From: Arthrinium phaeospermum
Taxonomy: Eukaryota > Ascomycota > Sordariomycetes > Amphisphaeriales > Apiosporaceae
Length of the DNA: 64,000 nt
NCBI GenBank assembly: GCA_006503535.1
Contig: QYRS01000004.1
Span: 496,001-560,000 of the forward strand
Reading direction: 5' to 3'
Below the pieces are notes generated by a model that saw only the letters and a list, made by a program, of their open reading frames with translations, did not search any database and was not told the DNA's origin. A program made the position numbers and the translations under genes. This document shows, in pieces, positions 21,201 through 33,246 of the stretch; the stretch's first letter is position 1; every line of letters begins with the position of its first letter.

Positions 21201-21821
21201 ATGTTGGTTTTATTTCCTTCCAAGCCCTTCCAGGATCGCCTGGCCTCCTCCCGTACCATTACGGCAAGAGCAAATCTTGATACGCCAAAGATTTGCGAAC
21301 ACTCGAGGATCATCGCCGAGAACACTGGCGCGCCTGGTGCTCACGTTCAGAAACCCCCCCTGCGACAACCTACTCCCAGGAACAAGTTGCCATATAGACA
21401 GTTTCCACATCCTCCTCGACCACCAACTCCAGGTCCGCAGCCCCGACCAGGCCCTTTGGGACCACCGCGTCCACCGGAGCCAACGCCTCCCCCAAGTCCC
21501 CGTCGAAGAGGAGGTCCCACTATAGCCCGCCTTGCAACAATCTCGGGTTTCAACAGCAGGAAGCTTCTGGCTGCAATCCCCGCCACTGATCATAGCGAGA
21601 CTGGAGCTCAGAAAGATAGTTCTGCCCATGGCAGCGGCCCAGCTGGACTCTTGCAGCTCCTGATTCTAGCAGCATTCCATTTCTTGGCATCCGCTGTTGG
21701 CTCTGGTTTGCTGGCTTACAAGCTCCACTATTCCCCGTCTGTGCCGCATGCGCAGGCAGATGCCGTTGGGCCTGCGCCAGCTCAGTTACAAACACCGGGT
21801 CTCACCCTCCCTGATTGCTAA
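21201..21821 (+). CDS. Possible hypothetical Pro-rich protein (weak)
   Basis: An ATG-started open frame of 206 aa that I do not recognise. The middle third is dominated by Pro/Arg/Gly (PPRPPTPGPQPRPGPLGPP-type), and a hydrophobic stretch of about 25 residues (LLQLLILAAFHFLASAVGSG) lies near the C terminus, which could be one membrane helix. A TATA-like box is about 170 bp upstream. Against it: a long frame on the opposite strand covers much of the same stretch, the start context is poor, and no domain is seen. It could be a species-specific gene, an exon of an unspliced RNA, or chance. Confidence 0.22.
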   Translation: MLVLFPSKPFQDRLASSRTITARANLDTPKICEHSRIIAENTGAPGAHVQKPPLRQPTPRNKLPYRQFPHPPRPPTPGPQPRPGPLGPPRPPEPTPPPSPRRRGGPTIARLATISGFNSRKLLAAIPATDHSETGAQKDSSAHGSGPAGLLQLLILAAFHFLASAVGSGLLAYKLHYSPSVPHAQADAVGPAPAQLQTPGLTLPDC

Positions 21822-23678
21822 GCCAGGAAGACTGGGGACACAGTCCTAACTATGATCAGGCGAGTCTCGTGCAGATGAGCAGCTTGTCAAGTTGAGGATA
21901 CCCTGTTGTTGCATTCGCAATGGCAATTGGATTACGCACGGCCATGGCCATGTCTGGAGAAGGATCTGGCGACTTACAACACAGTCCAACAACTGGATGC
22001 AGCGGCAGACTTCAACGACCGTATCACGTGTCCAGTGACCTCGTGGATGCAATACCATCATACCTGCACTGTCCCAGGTCCCTTGTTCCGGGTACTGATG
22101 GATGCCACGAGTGGGGGGTCGCACAGGACACACCCTCACAGCAACAAGTAGGGCTGATAGCGGACTCGTCCCCCGCAGAAGAGATACTCACATATACCAA
22201 ACCTTATGGATGCCGGCGTGCTATACCTCCGGTCGATTAGTTGTCGCCTGGAACCCACGGCACTCGGCAGCGGGTGTATGTTGGCGAGGAGCAGCGCCCT
22301 TCCAGTTGCGACTGCGAAATGTGCAGAGATCTCCAGACTCTGGAGAGGAAGAACATGATGTTCGGATATTGAAAACGGGTGTTGGCAGGGAATAGTGCTT
22401 ACGAGAGAAGCGGCTCAGGTTCCCGTCTCCAACCAGCCAGCCCGCTACTCCATATGTTCATTTTCTACTTCCGATCCAGTCCTTTCCCGCATGTGGTCAG
22501 AATATTTCCTTACACATTCCTATTTTCTGAGATTCCCCCTTACGAGCATTTTTTTTTTTGGTTTTCATCTTGGGTATTATTGGTTCGGCACATAGGGAAG
22601 GAGTCTGCTTGGTGGATGAATGATTGGCTTGATCGATAGTTCCGGTCGGACAACTCGGACAAACCCCCTTTCCCTCTCTCATTTCGCCATTTACAAAATA
22701 GATCTAGATAGAGCCTCATGGCACTTGTTTCTTTACATGGCTTGGCATATCTGGGGGCGGGTCAGCTCGCGAGTCTTTCGGCAGTCATCTTTGGCCGCCA
22801 CGTTTCTCCGCGCTGATGCCATGCCCTCGGCATGGGGGCAGAGGATTTGCAACACTCGTTTTTGTAATTATGTAAGATAGGTAGAAGACTTCAATTGGGG
22901 TTCTCGCTCTCTTGATTGAGTAATTACTTTGTTTCATGCTCCCAACTGCCCTTGGCATTCGCCATCACGTGTCGCGTCGTTCACGCGGGCGGATCTGCAA
23001 ATGGTCCCAACAAGACTCGCGATGCCGAGCTGGAGGAGGCTTACCATTCGAATAGAATCAAAGAAGATTGGCGACAAGCTAACCAGGGTTTACTGCCACG
23101 CGCGGATGATCGACGCATGGTTTCCCCGTGGGCTATGCACTGGTATCTGTTGGTTACACCGTCGAGTAAGATTCTCTAAGCCTCCCTCCCCTTCGCCTTG
23201 CAGACCCATTCCCGAGGCCCGAAGAAGCGAAAATTAGAAATGTTAATGTTTTACATCTTATAAGCCAGGCAAGTAAGCGTAAGCTGCTGCTGTGTCTCTC
23301 AACACCAGAATAGAAACCGGGCTTTCGGGCCCGAAGAAGACACAAAGGCATGCACCCTGATGCTTCTGCGGCCCCGAGAAACCGACCGTTCCGGCCCCCT
23401 CCCCCCTTTACTTCAACCCTTTGACTCGATTCATCGCCAGGTACCACAGCATAGAGGCTTGGTGCGTGCGTATAGCGAGAAAAGAAAAAAAAGATATAAC
23501 CCCTTTCCTGCGTGCGTCATCTTACTACGCACGGACAACCGGCTTCTGACTTCTGCATCGTCGCCCATCACACCATGCTCCCCTTCTCTTCTCCGCCCCC
23601 CCCCCCCCCCCTCCCCCCCCCCCCCAATGTATCACGAACCAAGGCCCCAAGAACTAACCCTACTCGCGGCTGCTGTTA
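21822..23678. other. Intergenic region (1.9 kb) with a C-rich tract
   Basis: Holds only short overlapping frames without recognisable content. The far end, just past the fasciclin gene stop, carries the C16-T-C13 tract listed separately. Confidence 0.45.
23596..23625 (+). repeat. Poly(C) tract, C16-T-C13
   Basis: Two adjacent C homopolymers interrupted by one T at 23612, 54 bp downstream (in gene orientation) of the fasciclin gene stop. It is seen directly; copy numbers may be unreliable. Confidence 0.9.
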
Positions 23679-25239
23679 CTAAACGCCACCCCAGTACCCA
23701 CCCACCCCCCACGCCAACGCCGCCGCGACGGCCGCCGAAGCCGGCTGCGCGAGCCCCGTACACCGCACCGCGGCGGCCAGGCCCTTGCTGCTACTCGTCG
23801 CCCTCGCGCTATGCGTGGATGAGGCCGTACGCCCCGAGCCATCCGCAGCAGCCGGATCCGTCACCGTCGGCTCCGGACAGCTCACCGTGCACGGCAGCGC
23901 CGTCGTGAAAGGCAGCGGCAGCGAGTTCATCGCGTCGGCGTCGGTGACGGTCGCCAACGCGGCCTCGGCGCTGCCGGTGCTGAAGACGGGGACCTGGGTG
24001 CCGAGCTCCGGATTCGGGGTCTGGGCCGCGGCTGCGGCGGGATCGGACAGGAACGGGTTCAGGACGTTGTCGAGGAGGTGGGCGACGCCGTTGGCGAAGA
24101 GGAGGTCCTGCTGGACTACTTGGGCGGAGTTGAGGTAGAGGTAGTTGCCCGCGCGGCGGACGTGGAGCTTTTGGTTTTGCGCAGTAGACCCGGTCGCGAG
24201 GGCGGATTGGAGGGTCGTGCCGTTGGACAGGAGGTTCGAGGTCAGGACTTGGCCGGGGACCATGTGGTATCGCAGGACTTTAATCAAATCGTCGCGGCTC
24301 AGGGCGGAGAGCGTGCTGTTGACGGCGCGGAAGGCGCGGACCGAGGGCGCGAAGATGGTGCAGTTCCCGCTGCTGCCACACGCGGCGAACTCGTCGTAGA
24401 GCCCCGCGGCGTAGAGCGCGCCCAGGAAGGACAGATCGCTGTAGGCCGTCAGGGTCTCGTTGAGGGCCGTGGGCGGGACGAGCAGGTTGTCGACGGCCTG
24501 GACGATGCCGCCCGTGAATCGGAGGTCGCGCCTCGTTCCGTCCTTGGAAAAGGGGACCAAGCTGGACCGGCTGCCGGAGCCCGAGGTCAGGGCCACGAAG
24601 CCGTCGGGCTGCTTGTCGGCGCGCACCAGTTGCCCACCCGAGGACAAGTTCGTCCAGCGCGGGTCTGTTAGTAAGGTCGGGGCGAACACGGGCGCGCCGG
24701 GCGTCATGGCGTCGGCCGGGAACTGGCCCATGACGATGTGGTACTGCAGGATGGGCACGGCGACGGAGGCGTCGTCGGCTTTCCAGAGGGCGTTGAGCGA
24801 GGTCAGGGGGATCCGCTCGAAGGCTTCGTTTGTGGGGGCTACGATCTGTTGGATGGTTAGGAGGATGCTTCTGCACTTCGATATTTGGTACGTAAACAGG
24901 GGGTTAGGCCCTCTTACTGTGATGCCGTTCAGGTTCGGTAGCTGTAGCAGCAGCTCTGGGAATTTCTGTAGAAGATGCAGGTTAGACTAGACCCCGGGGA
25001 CTCACCCACTCATGCTGCCCTCACGGGTACGTTGCCTCCCTGTCCACATATGGGTCTGGACTTACTCGGATGAGATCGTAAAACGTCGTGAGATTCTTCT
25101 CGCCCGCAAGCACCGTACCCAGATCCATCGTCTTCCCGGCCTGCCCCGCCGCCCCGGCCGAAAACACGGAGCATATCAGCAGGGAGACGACACCGAACAG
25201 CTTCAGTGCCCCTATTATCCCCGTGTTCAGAGACGACAT
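23679..25239 (-). CDS. Fasciclin (FAS1) repeat surface protein, probable GPI anchor
   Basis: Secreted, probably cell-surface adhesion-type protein of 462 aa. Exons are 25239-25066, 24965-24918 and 24845-23679, all phase-0 GT-AG introns. A hydrophobic signal peptide covers residues 1-32 (GALKLFGVVSLLICSVFSAG, AGA cleavage region). Two FAS1 domains follow. The first begins NLTTFYDLIRKFPELLLQLP with the VAPTNEAFERI box and the YHIVMGQ box. The second begins YSDLSFLGALYAAGLYDEF with TIFAPSVRAFRAVNSTLSAL, LRYHMVPGQVLTSNLLSNG and the ending GVAHLLDNVLNPF, which is the classical H2-region pattern. Several N-x-S/T sequons are present. The last 100 residues are Ser/Thr/Ala-rich and end in a hydrophobic AAVAAALAW-type tail, as for a GPI signal. 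The first FAS1 domain carries a Pro/Gly-rich insertion. The function is inferred from the family. Confidence 0.9.
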
Positions 25240-28200
25240 GGCTTCCGTCCCTCAAATTCGAAGCTCTTTTTCTGAGAAAGTAGTCTTGCTCACTCTCAGT
25301 TCCTCAGACTGGTATCGTCGTCCAACTGCCAGGTCCTTTTCCAATGGCCTAATGGGTGAATCGTCACCGATCCCGTCGCGTGTGTCGGGCCACCTTGTCT
25401 GCCCCTGATGACAGGACCAGCAGCTACCCTGAATGAAAGCTTCCCAGGTCTCAGAGACCAACCAAGCTACCCTCCGCCAAAGAGAGTACGGCGCGCGCGC
25501 GCTTGTGCTGTGACTGGCCAGGTGAACGATTGTATTCCCACGTCGCAGATCGCAATCTTTAACAGATTCAATGATCACGCACCCCACGAAAACGAGCGAT
25601 AGGGACGTCTCCTGCCAAGTATCGACTGGAAACCTAAGTCCTACAAGCAATGCAGAGGGTGGTGGCGCATCCGGGTGTGGTCATGCCATGGTTATTAATA
25701 TCATCTACATATATCTTCAAATACCTAATGACAATCGTGGACACACAGAACCAAAGAGGTAGCACAGCGGTCCAGAACACCCATGTTTTCCATTTGCGAC
25801 GGGGACGTTACCGTTCCGGGCATTGGGGTATCATTTTCACTTGCTGCAGTTGTCCCAAAACGCATAGCTAGGCGAGTCAATCTATCGTTCTATTGGCAAG
25901 GTAGCAGCAACGGCCACTTTTGGCCCTGCCAGCAACAATATTTGAGGTGACATGACTAGGGTCCATCGCATACACAGTTGCAATGGAGATATTTCAGGCT
26001 GGTCGTCGCTGTCTGGCTGAGTCCAAATCGATAGATTCAAAGACGGCGCCCTGAGGGGTCAACTGGAGATAATGTTGTCTTTGTTCTGAATACTATCTAT
26101 CTGACCATGGCATACACCATCGATTTGGCGATGGTGATATCTGAGAGGTTATTCAGAGATGTGACGAGGTACGCCAGCCACGCCTTATCTCTCAACATCG
26201 GGTCTCGCGCCGGGCAATTGTGCGGCCGTTTCTGTATGTCGCATGCAGCCCCCAATAGTGTGTACCTCAGGTTTATGAGGCCATTCGCCGTGTGAGGTCT
26301 ATTCTCGGAGGCTGGGAGGAGGAGCCCCCGAGGCCAACTTGCGTTTGTCGATGAGTATGAGGTACTTACACTCAAGGTGGCATTGCATTGAGGATCCCAC
26401 ACCTAACGCCTGCAAGCACACACCCACCGTTCATTCCAGTCTTTATTTCTGGCCATGTTTGGGGGTCGTTTGATCCTTCCGCATAGCACTCTGCGAACAG
26501 CCGCAGCATTCTCCTTCAAGGCCCAACACGCCACTGCCGGAGGATCTATCCTGCCTGTACTGCTACCTCCCTCTGTGGGTGGTTTTTTTTTCTTTCTGTC
26601 TCTCGTCACTCCTCACCGGAGGAATGCCACAGCAGCCCCATGGACCCTATGTGCATATACGAGATCAGAACCCATAGTTGTTGGTCCAAGGCAGACACAC
26701 CACCAAGTCGCATGGCGGCGATTGGGGGAAGACGAGGGGGGCAAAAGAGAAAGAAGGGAGGGGGAACAAGAGAAAGACATTGCCTCCCTCTCCGTGCCGC
26801 CTCGCCGACCGACTGCCTAGGTCCTGCATGTAGGTCTTGCTCGGAATGGGAGGTGGACATGCAACGACAAAGAAAAAGCCAATTCAATCCAACCGCCAAC
26901 CCCCTCCTCGAAAACCGAAACCCCACCCACGCGCCTGCATTTCAAAATGCATTTGCCAGCCGCCCGGTCTTGGGAACCAACCCATTAACTGCCTCTGCTC
27001 CGAAAGAGATGCTTCAAAAACATCGGTAGGTAAGAAGCGGTTTCGAACCTGTTGCTCCGGAACCGAGAAAAAACTGATCAGACCCGCATTCTTCAAAGAA
27101 TTCCCAAATGCTGACGGGCCCTCGAGCGCTGGACGCTGACATGCTTGCTGCACAGCATAAGCGGCAAGCACCGCATCCTGTCAGCTTCTCGCAACGTATC
27201 ACCACACTATCAATCATATCTCTGTGGCCCTGCTTCACCTAAGCGATGTCCTTTCTAGCGCTTGCATCTGCATGCCACTTATCGCGCCCGGTGTGTCTAA
27301 CCGGTTTCTTTGCTCACATATACCTCGTTGCCTGTAACATGTCATTGGGTATTGACGCTCGCATATTCGTGACATGTCGTCGATCGGGCCGGCCAGCCCA
27401 CCCCCTCGCTACAGCAAGGAAGAAGTTTATTCGCCACGCCGGCCTTTTAGTTTCGCTGCCTGCTCTTGCATATACGATATAACGAGAGGTGCATCGTGCA
27501 GAAAACTGGGATGATTGGCCTTCCCGTCCTTCTGGGACACACACTCTCTCCAACTCCCCAACTCTCACTCTCTCACGAGCACACCCACACACCCAAAACC
27601 AGTTACACTAGGCCGCCGGCTGCATATGCATGCTGCGTGGTTGACGTGGAACACAAAAAAGAAACGACAAACGACCAAAGAATAACAACCAAAGTTCCGC
27701 GATTCTTATGTATTTGCTCGCGCGTACTAATAATGCAGATATATAATTTTAGAAATTGCCCACGGCACGGTTCCGCCAATGGCGAAATGACTGGTCATCG
27801 ACAGTATAGCAACCGGGATTGGTCTTATTGCATGCAGCAAGCAAGCAGCTGATAGGCAGATTAAGACACCGAGCTATATTGACCTCGCTCACCGATATCA
27901 TTGAACATATACCTACTTCAACATATAGGCTCTGTGTATGTTGTGGTAATACACAGGCAGATTCGAGATACCGTGGGACATGGGGGTTACCAGGCAGGCA
28001 TGCACCTCAGGCCTCCTTGGTGCGTTGTTCACCCGTATACGACCACATTATGCATGCTTATCGATCGCCGCATCTCGCCCAGACGCCCAAAACGACCCTG
28101 GGTACGGAGTATAGGCATGCCCTGTAGATAGACATGCTTGTTACCCAGGCCAGCTGATGGAGAGGGCCATTATCGTTGCATTCAAGTCGGCGCGCATCGG

Positions 28201-31200
28201 GCAAGACAGTGCCAAGTTCTGGAGGCAGCCCAGTAAACCCCCACCCAGCATACATCAAAAATTGCATGTGGTGCAGTGCAGCAAGCGAGCAGGTCCATCG
28301 GCGACGATCACGAGCCCAGCCGCACGGTTCTCCGAGAGCTGAGGAGATCTGCGAGCGATACCCACTAGACAGGCTATCGACAGAAGGTGTATTCTAGATC
28401 TTTACATCCGGGTCGCTCATGTCCGTACATGGTAGTAAGTAGAGGCATATAGTTCATTGGGACTGGGTAGTGACGTCCATCTCAAGCGGTCGGTGCCGAA
28501 GCACATGCCTTTCGCATGCACTCAGTCAGGCTAGACATCAACCAGCAATTCGGGTCAACAAAGGCAGCCAAAGGGGAAAAAACCTGCTCGGCACCTTTCT
28601 CGAGTCAGTGGTTCACGGCTGGCGTTCGCTGCTTATATAGCGTCGATGAAAAGATACAGAAGTCTCTGCAACCTTTCAGCCGGGTCAGCCAGATCTGGAA
28701 AAATCAAGTCTAGTCGCGATCTCGATGAAAATCCCCCGTCGAGTTTAGAAGCGAAGAGCTAAGAGAGAGCCGTGCCTATCATCGTCGACGGCAATGTGCC
28801 GAGCCCAACTCAGGCGAGGCCACGATCTTTGCGCAACCTGAGCGGAGGGGCCCGTCTGAAGCCCGGCGCCGGTCGCTAGAAGGAACCGGCCGGGTCTTGA
28901 CCTTTCGTCGGGTCCTCTAGGCTAGTCCTAAAGGGAGCCCGCTTTCCGTCGCTTGGTGGTGGGGAGGGAGGCAGAAGAACGACTGGAGCGACTGCCAGCA
29001 AACAATTGCCAGTTCAACTCACGATACGCAGTGTACGATGCCGATGCTAACAAAGGGAAAAAGGGGGGCCCAAGAGGGGACAGGCAGACAGGGGCCAAGA
29101 AGTGAATACGGTAGTGGCAGAATGAGCTGGAGCCGTGTCGTCGCTAGCGCTGGGCGGTGGTAGCAGCCCTTCAGGTTGACCTTGACACTATCACCACCAC
29201 CTGAGGCCAGTGTGGAAATGAAAGCCGCCAAGATGTAAGTATGTACTTTAGTTTTTGGCTCCGCGCTGGAGAATTGAGTTTGCTGCGAAAAAAAAGCGAG
29301 AGGACCAAAGACGTCCGTCCACACTTTTAGCGGGAAGTATGCCGAAGCCACGCCCCACCCCAACAGTCTAGCCGCTTCGGGCAGGCGACTAGAGACCTCG
29401 TCGAACCTGAACCTCGCGAGGTTCGTAGCGGTACATGGCCCTCTACATCTCGTCTGTTTTCCGTCTTCTTTCCTTTTTAGGTTCTGACTGGGGGGTTCTC
29501 TACTGCAGGAACGGGGGAGCGCCGTTGCCAGCCACCTAGCGGCCACTGCTTTTTTTCCTTTGGCTCTAGCTGCTAGCTGCTGATTTGCCCGTGTCTAAGT
29601 ACCTAGGCACGTAGGTAGCGCTGGCGCTCGGGTATGTCGGCCACTCGCTGTTATCAGTTGAGAGAAATCTCGTATCAAGGCAAGGTCAGCAAGCAGCGTG
29701 CTGTACAGCAGTATAGAATAAGCAAATATAGATCCTAGATCCGGATACTGCCAGCAGCCACTACGTATCCAGATTCGTTGGGGGAGGGAGTGGGTGAGTC
29801 AACCGTTACAGATTGATTGGAAACGTGGAGGGCAGGATCAATACGGTCAGATGGACAGGCGAACGACATGTCTCTGATCTGGTTGATAGACTTCAGGTTT
29901 GATAGATTTGATTGATTCCCTTTCTATTCTAAGAATTGATACATACCTACCTCGTTAGAGTCGTCAGGTGCTGGTTGACGCATGTACCAAACCTGGTAGG
30001 ATACCCTACCTGGGTACCCCGCCAGCGTACATACGTTGGCCAGATACTCCTGCACGATTCAATAATGGCCATCGCCATGTATGCATGCCCTTTCCTGAAT
30101 CTGGCCGATGCTGGGGGAATTTGGCAATCTTTTTTTTAAGCTGTTGAAAATAGCCGAGCTTCAGCTGCGGCGTAAACGAACACACATTGGGCATTCATTG
30201 ATCCATTTTGGTGTGCCACCGCCAGCTCTCGAACCGCCCTCCTCATTCATCACGAGCAGCCGCTCATTTCCACCTTCACTCTGCTCGGTCTGCATACGCA
30301 CTCTTGGCAGCTTGGACCTTCCAGAACACCGCACCAGTCAGTCTACGGAGTAAAGCCCGCGGTTTCCCTTTTCTTTTTTTTCTTTTATTCCCTTGTTGGT
30401 CTATTACAGTAGTATAGTTAGACCGCGCGCTACGGCGCCCCCTAGGTATGTAAAAAGATAGTGGAGCCCCGGCTTGTGTGCGGAACGTTCAGATTCGCGT
30501 GCGGTCGCGCTCGATAAGGTAGAGGGCCGGACAGGTCTCTAAGTTGCTTAGTCGGTATTATTTTTGGGCAAGAGCTGCTAGAGCGGGCCCGCTTGCTCGA
30601 GAACCTTGACGTCAAGATCCGGTAAAGGTCCGGTAGAGAGAGCGAGCCAGCCAGACTACTTCTTTCTTCCTCGGCCTTTATCGTGAAGGCTCTGCTGGCT
30701 AGGGCAGAATGCTGATTCGTGTGTTTGTTTCTTTTCTTTTCTTTTTCCACCCAACACTCTAGTCCACGAGAACCGCTTGCAGAATACTCTCGGATTCTCT
30801 TAGTATGCAGGATTTGGTGTTTTTCTTTCGCCGTGTCCGGTCCCGAAGAATGGGGAAGGCACTTACACATAATATCCAGCCCAACAATATCAGTCAGGTC
30901 GCCGACTTGTACGGATGCATCCAAGCTTGGACGATAGACTGCCAGCTGAGACGGCAGATACCTCCTAAAAAGCTGGGAACTAGTACATAGCACAGCACAG
31001 CAGGAAGATACGTACTGATGATCTGCTATGGCATTTCGGTTGGTTCCCGGTCTAGCCTGGTCTGCACCTTAACCCCCCCTAGCAATACATGGGCCGTCGT
31101 CAGGCCCAGGTCAGTTTGTTTGACACTGCAGGCAACTGCAGCCACGTTCTCGTGTGGTCTACGGTGGCTGTCTGGCCAAGTACCCTGTACGCAGAATCGA

Positions 31201-31690
31201 TAAAAAAGCGGATTTGATGTGATCTAGGACCACGAGCAGACAGGGGCCCAGGTCGGTCCAGTCCAGCGTGGGATGCACCCCTGTTGGACCTGGGGTGGGT
31301 GTTCGCCATAGCTCCACCTCGGTTCCCTACCCTATCATCGATGTATCGCTCTTCTATCTCCCATGCTGCACTGCACGTCTCTTAATGGGATGCTCAGTTG
31401 TTTTTACTGTTGGACATACATTTTTATTGACAGCCGCCTGAACGGGACAGAAAAGACTTGGTACACGTCAGTTTCTCTCAAAAGACACCCGACTGCATTC
31501 CTAGTCTACTTACCCATTCACTTGGTGTTGTAGTCGTCGCTCACTTCCTTCCCAACAACCTCATACTTCCTCACTCTTACATACCATACCATAACATATC
31601 TCGCCTCTAATCCTTAATTGCTCTCTTCTTTTGTACGAAGCCCCTTGCTACCGTCCCGTCTCCCTCCTGGGGACATCCCATCTCCCCACC
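25240..31690. other. Gene-poor region (6.4 kb)
   Basis: Between the fasciclin gene and the GH16 gene (divergent). Base composition is mixed, with scattered T-runs and no AT-rich collapse. Open frames of 60-180 codons occur in all six phases (for example 29019-29546 minus and 30442-30993 minus) but none has a domain, a coherent splice model or the GC3 bias of the real genes here. I see no supported gene, tRNA or transposon. It may hold non-coding transcripts or decayed sequence. Confidence 0.45.
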
Positions 31691-33246
31691 ATGGAGCACC
31701 AAGACAACAGCTACCAAAACTTCTACGGCGGCCGTCCCATCGCGGGCGGCCCCTCGGCCGTCACCACCGCCAACCACACGCCCCTGCGCCCGGGCACGCC
31801 CAACACGGACCGGAACCCGTTCGGCGACGAGCAGCGGGCGGACTCGCGGTCGCAGGCGGGGCGGGCGACGAGCCAGCACAACCCGTTCGTCTCGCCCGAG
31901 CCGTCGCGGCCGGCGTCGAGCTTCGGCAGCTCGAGCGCGCTGGGCCGCGGCATGGACGAGCGCAACCAGCGCTACTTCCACTCGCGGCGCGTCAAGAAGG
32001 GCGAGGTCGAGAAGCCCTGGCTCGAGAAGAAGGACCCCAAGGAGAAGTGGGTCACCATCCTGCCCATTATCGGTATTGTCGTCGGTTTGGCTGTCTCGGG
32101 CGTCCTGGTCTGGGACGGGCTGCGCAGCGTGGTGCACCACAAGTACTGCGTCGTGTACGAGGACAACTTCCAGAACGGCTTCGACAAGGATATCTGGACT
32201 CCTGAGGTCCAGGTGGGCGGCTTTGGGTAAGTTTGATATTACTCTGATTCTTTCCCCACACATCATACAGGAACCACGTACTAACTGGCTTGACAAACAG
32301 CAACGGCGAGTTCGAACAGGCCACGGACGACCCGGCCAACGTCTACGTGGAAAACGGCATCCTCTACATCAAGCCCACGCTCCAGGACGCCAACCTGATC
32401 GAGCAGAACTCGGTCATCAACCTGACGCGGGACGGCACCTGCACGTCCAAGTCGCTGCTCGACTGCGTGGCCGTGACCAACACGACCAACGGCAACTCCA
32501 CCATCGTCCCGCCCACCAAGTCGGCCCGGCTCGTGACCAAGAACGGCCCGGCCACCATCAAGTACGGGCGCGTCGAGGTGACGGCCAAGCTGCCCAAGGG
32601 CGACTGGCTCTGGCCGGCCATCTGGATGATGCCGGTCGAGGACAAGTACGGCCCCTGGCCGGCCTCGGGCGAGATCGACATCATGGAGGCCCGCGGCAAC
32701 AACTACACCTACGCCCAGGGCGGCAACAACATCGCCTCGTCGGCCCTGCACTGGGGGCCCGACCCGGCCAACGACGCCTGGTTCCGCACCAACGTGAAGC
32801 GCCCGGCCCTGCACACGACCTACTCGGCCGGCTTCAACACCTTTGGTCTGGAGTGGTCGCAAAAGTACCTCTTCACCTACATCAACTCGCGCCTGCTGCA
32901 GGTCCTCTACACCAACTTCGACCAGCCCCTCTTCCAGCGCGGCAACTTCCCCAACGTCGACGCCAACGGCACCCGCATGGCCGACCCCTGGTCCCAGACG
33001 GGCCGGCTCAACACCCCCTTCGACCAGAAGTTCTACCTCATCATGAACGTCGCCGTCGGCGGCACCAACGGCTGGTTCGAGGACGGCCAGTCGGGCAAGC
33101 CCTGGCTCGACGCCAGCCCCAACGCCAAGAAGGACTTCTGGTCCGCCAAGGACGAGTGGTACCCCACCTGGACCGACCCGGCCATGCAGGTCAGCAAGGT
33201 CGTCATGATGCAGCAGTGCGACGGCGACGAGAACGTCGAGTTGTAA
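31691..33246 (+). CDS. Membrane-anchored glycoside hydrolase family 16 (beta-1,3(4)-glucanase-like)
   Basis: Predicted type II membrane protein of 493 aa, exons 31691-32226 and 32301-33246 (74-nt intron). The first 120 residues are hydrophilic and disordered (Asn/Pro/Ser/Gly, then a Lys/Glu-rich stretch) and face the cytosol. A single helix ITILPII-like VTILPIIGIVVGLAVSGVLVW spans residues 121-141. The GH16 domain follows outside: YCVVYEDNFQNGFDKDIW, the catalytic EIDIME (Glu303, Asp305, Glu308), GGNNIASSALHWGP, FNTFGLEWS and a QKFYLIMNVAVGG strand. The protein ends soon after WTDPAMQVSKVVMMQQCDG, without GPI signal. Family members cleave or remodel beta-1,3- or mixed-linked glucans, so a wall or secretory-pathway role is likely. 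Topology resembles Kre6/Skn1 in plan but the catalytic domain is closer to laminarinase/beta-glucan-binding-protein-type GH16. Start ATG 31691 has the good context caccATGg. Confidence 0.92.
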
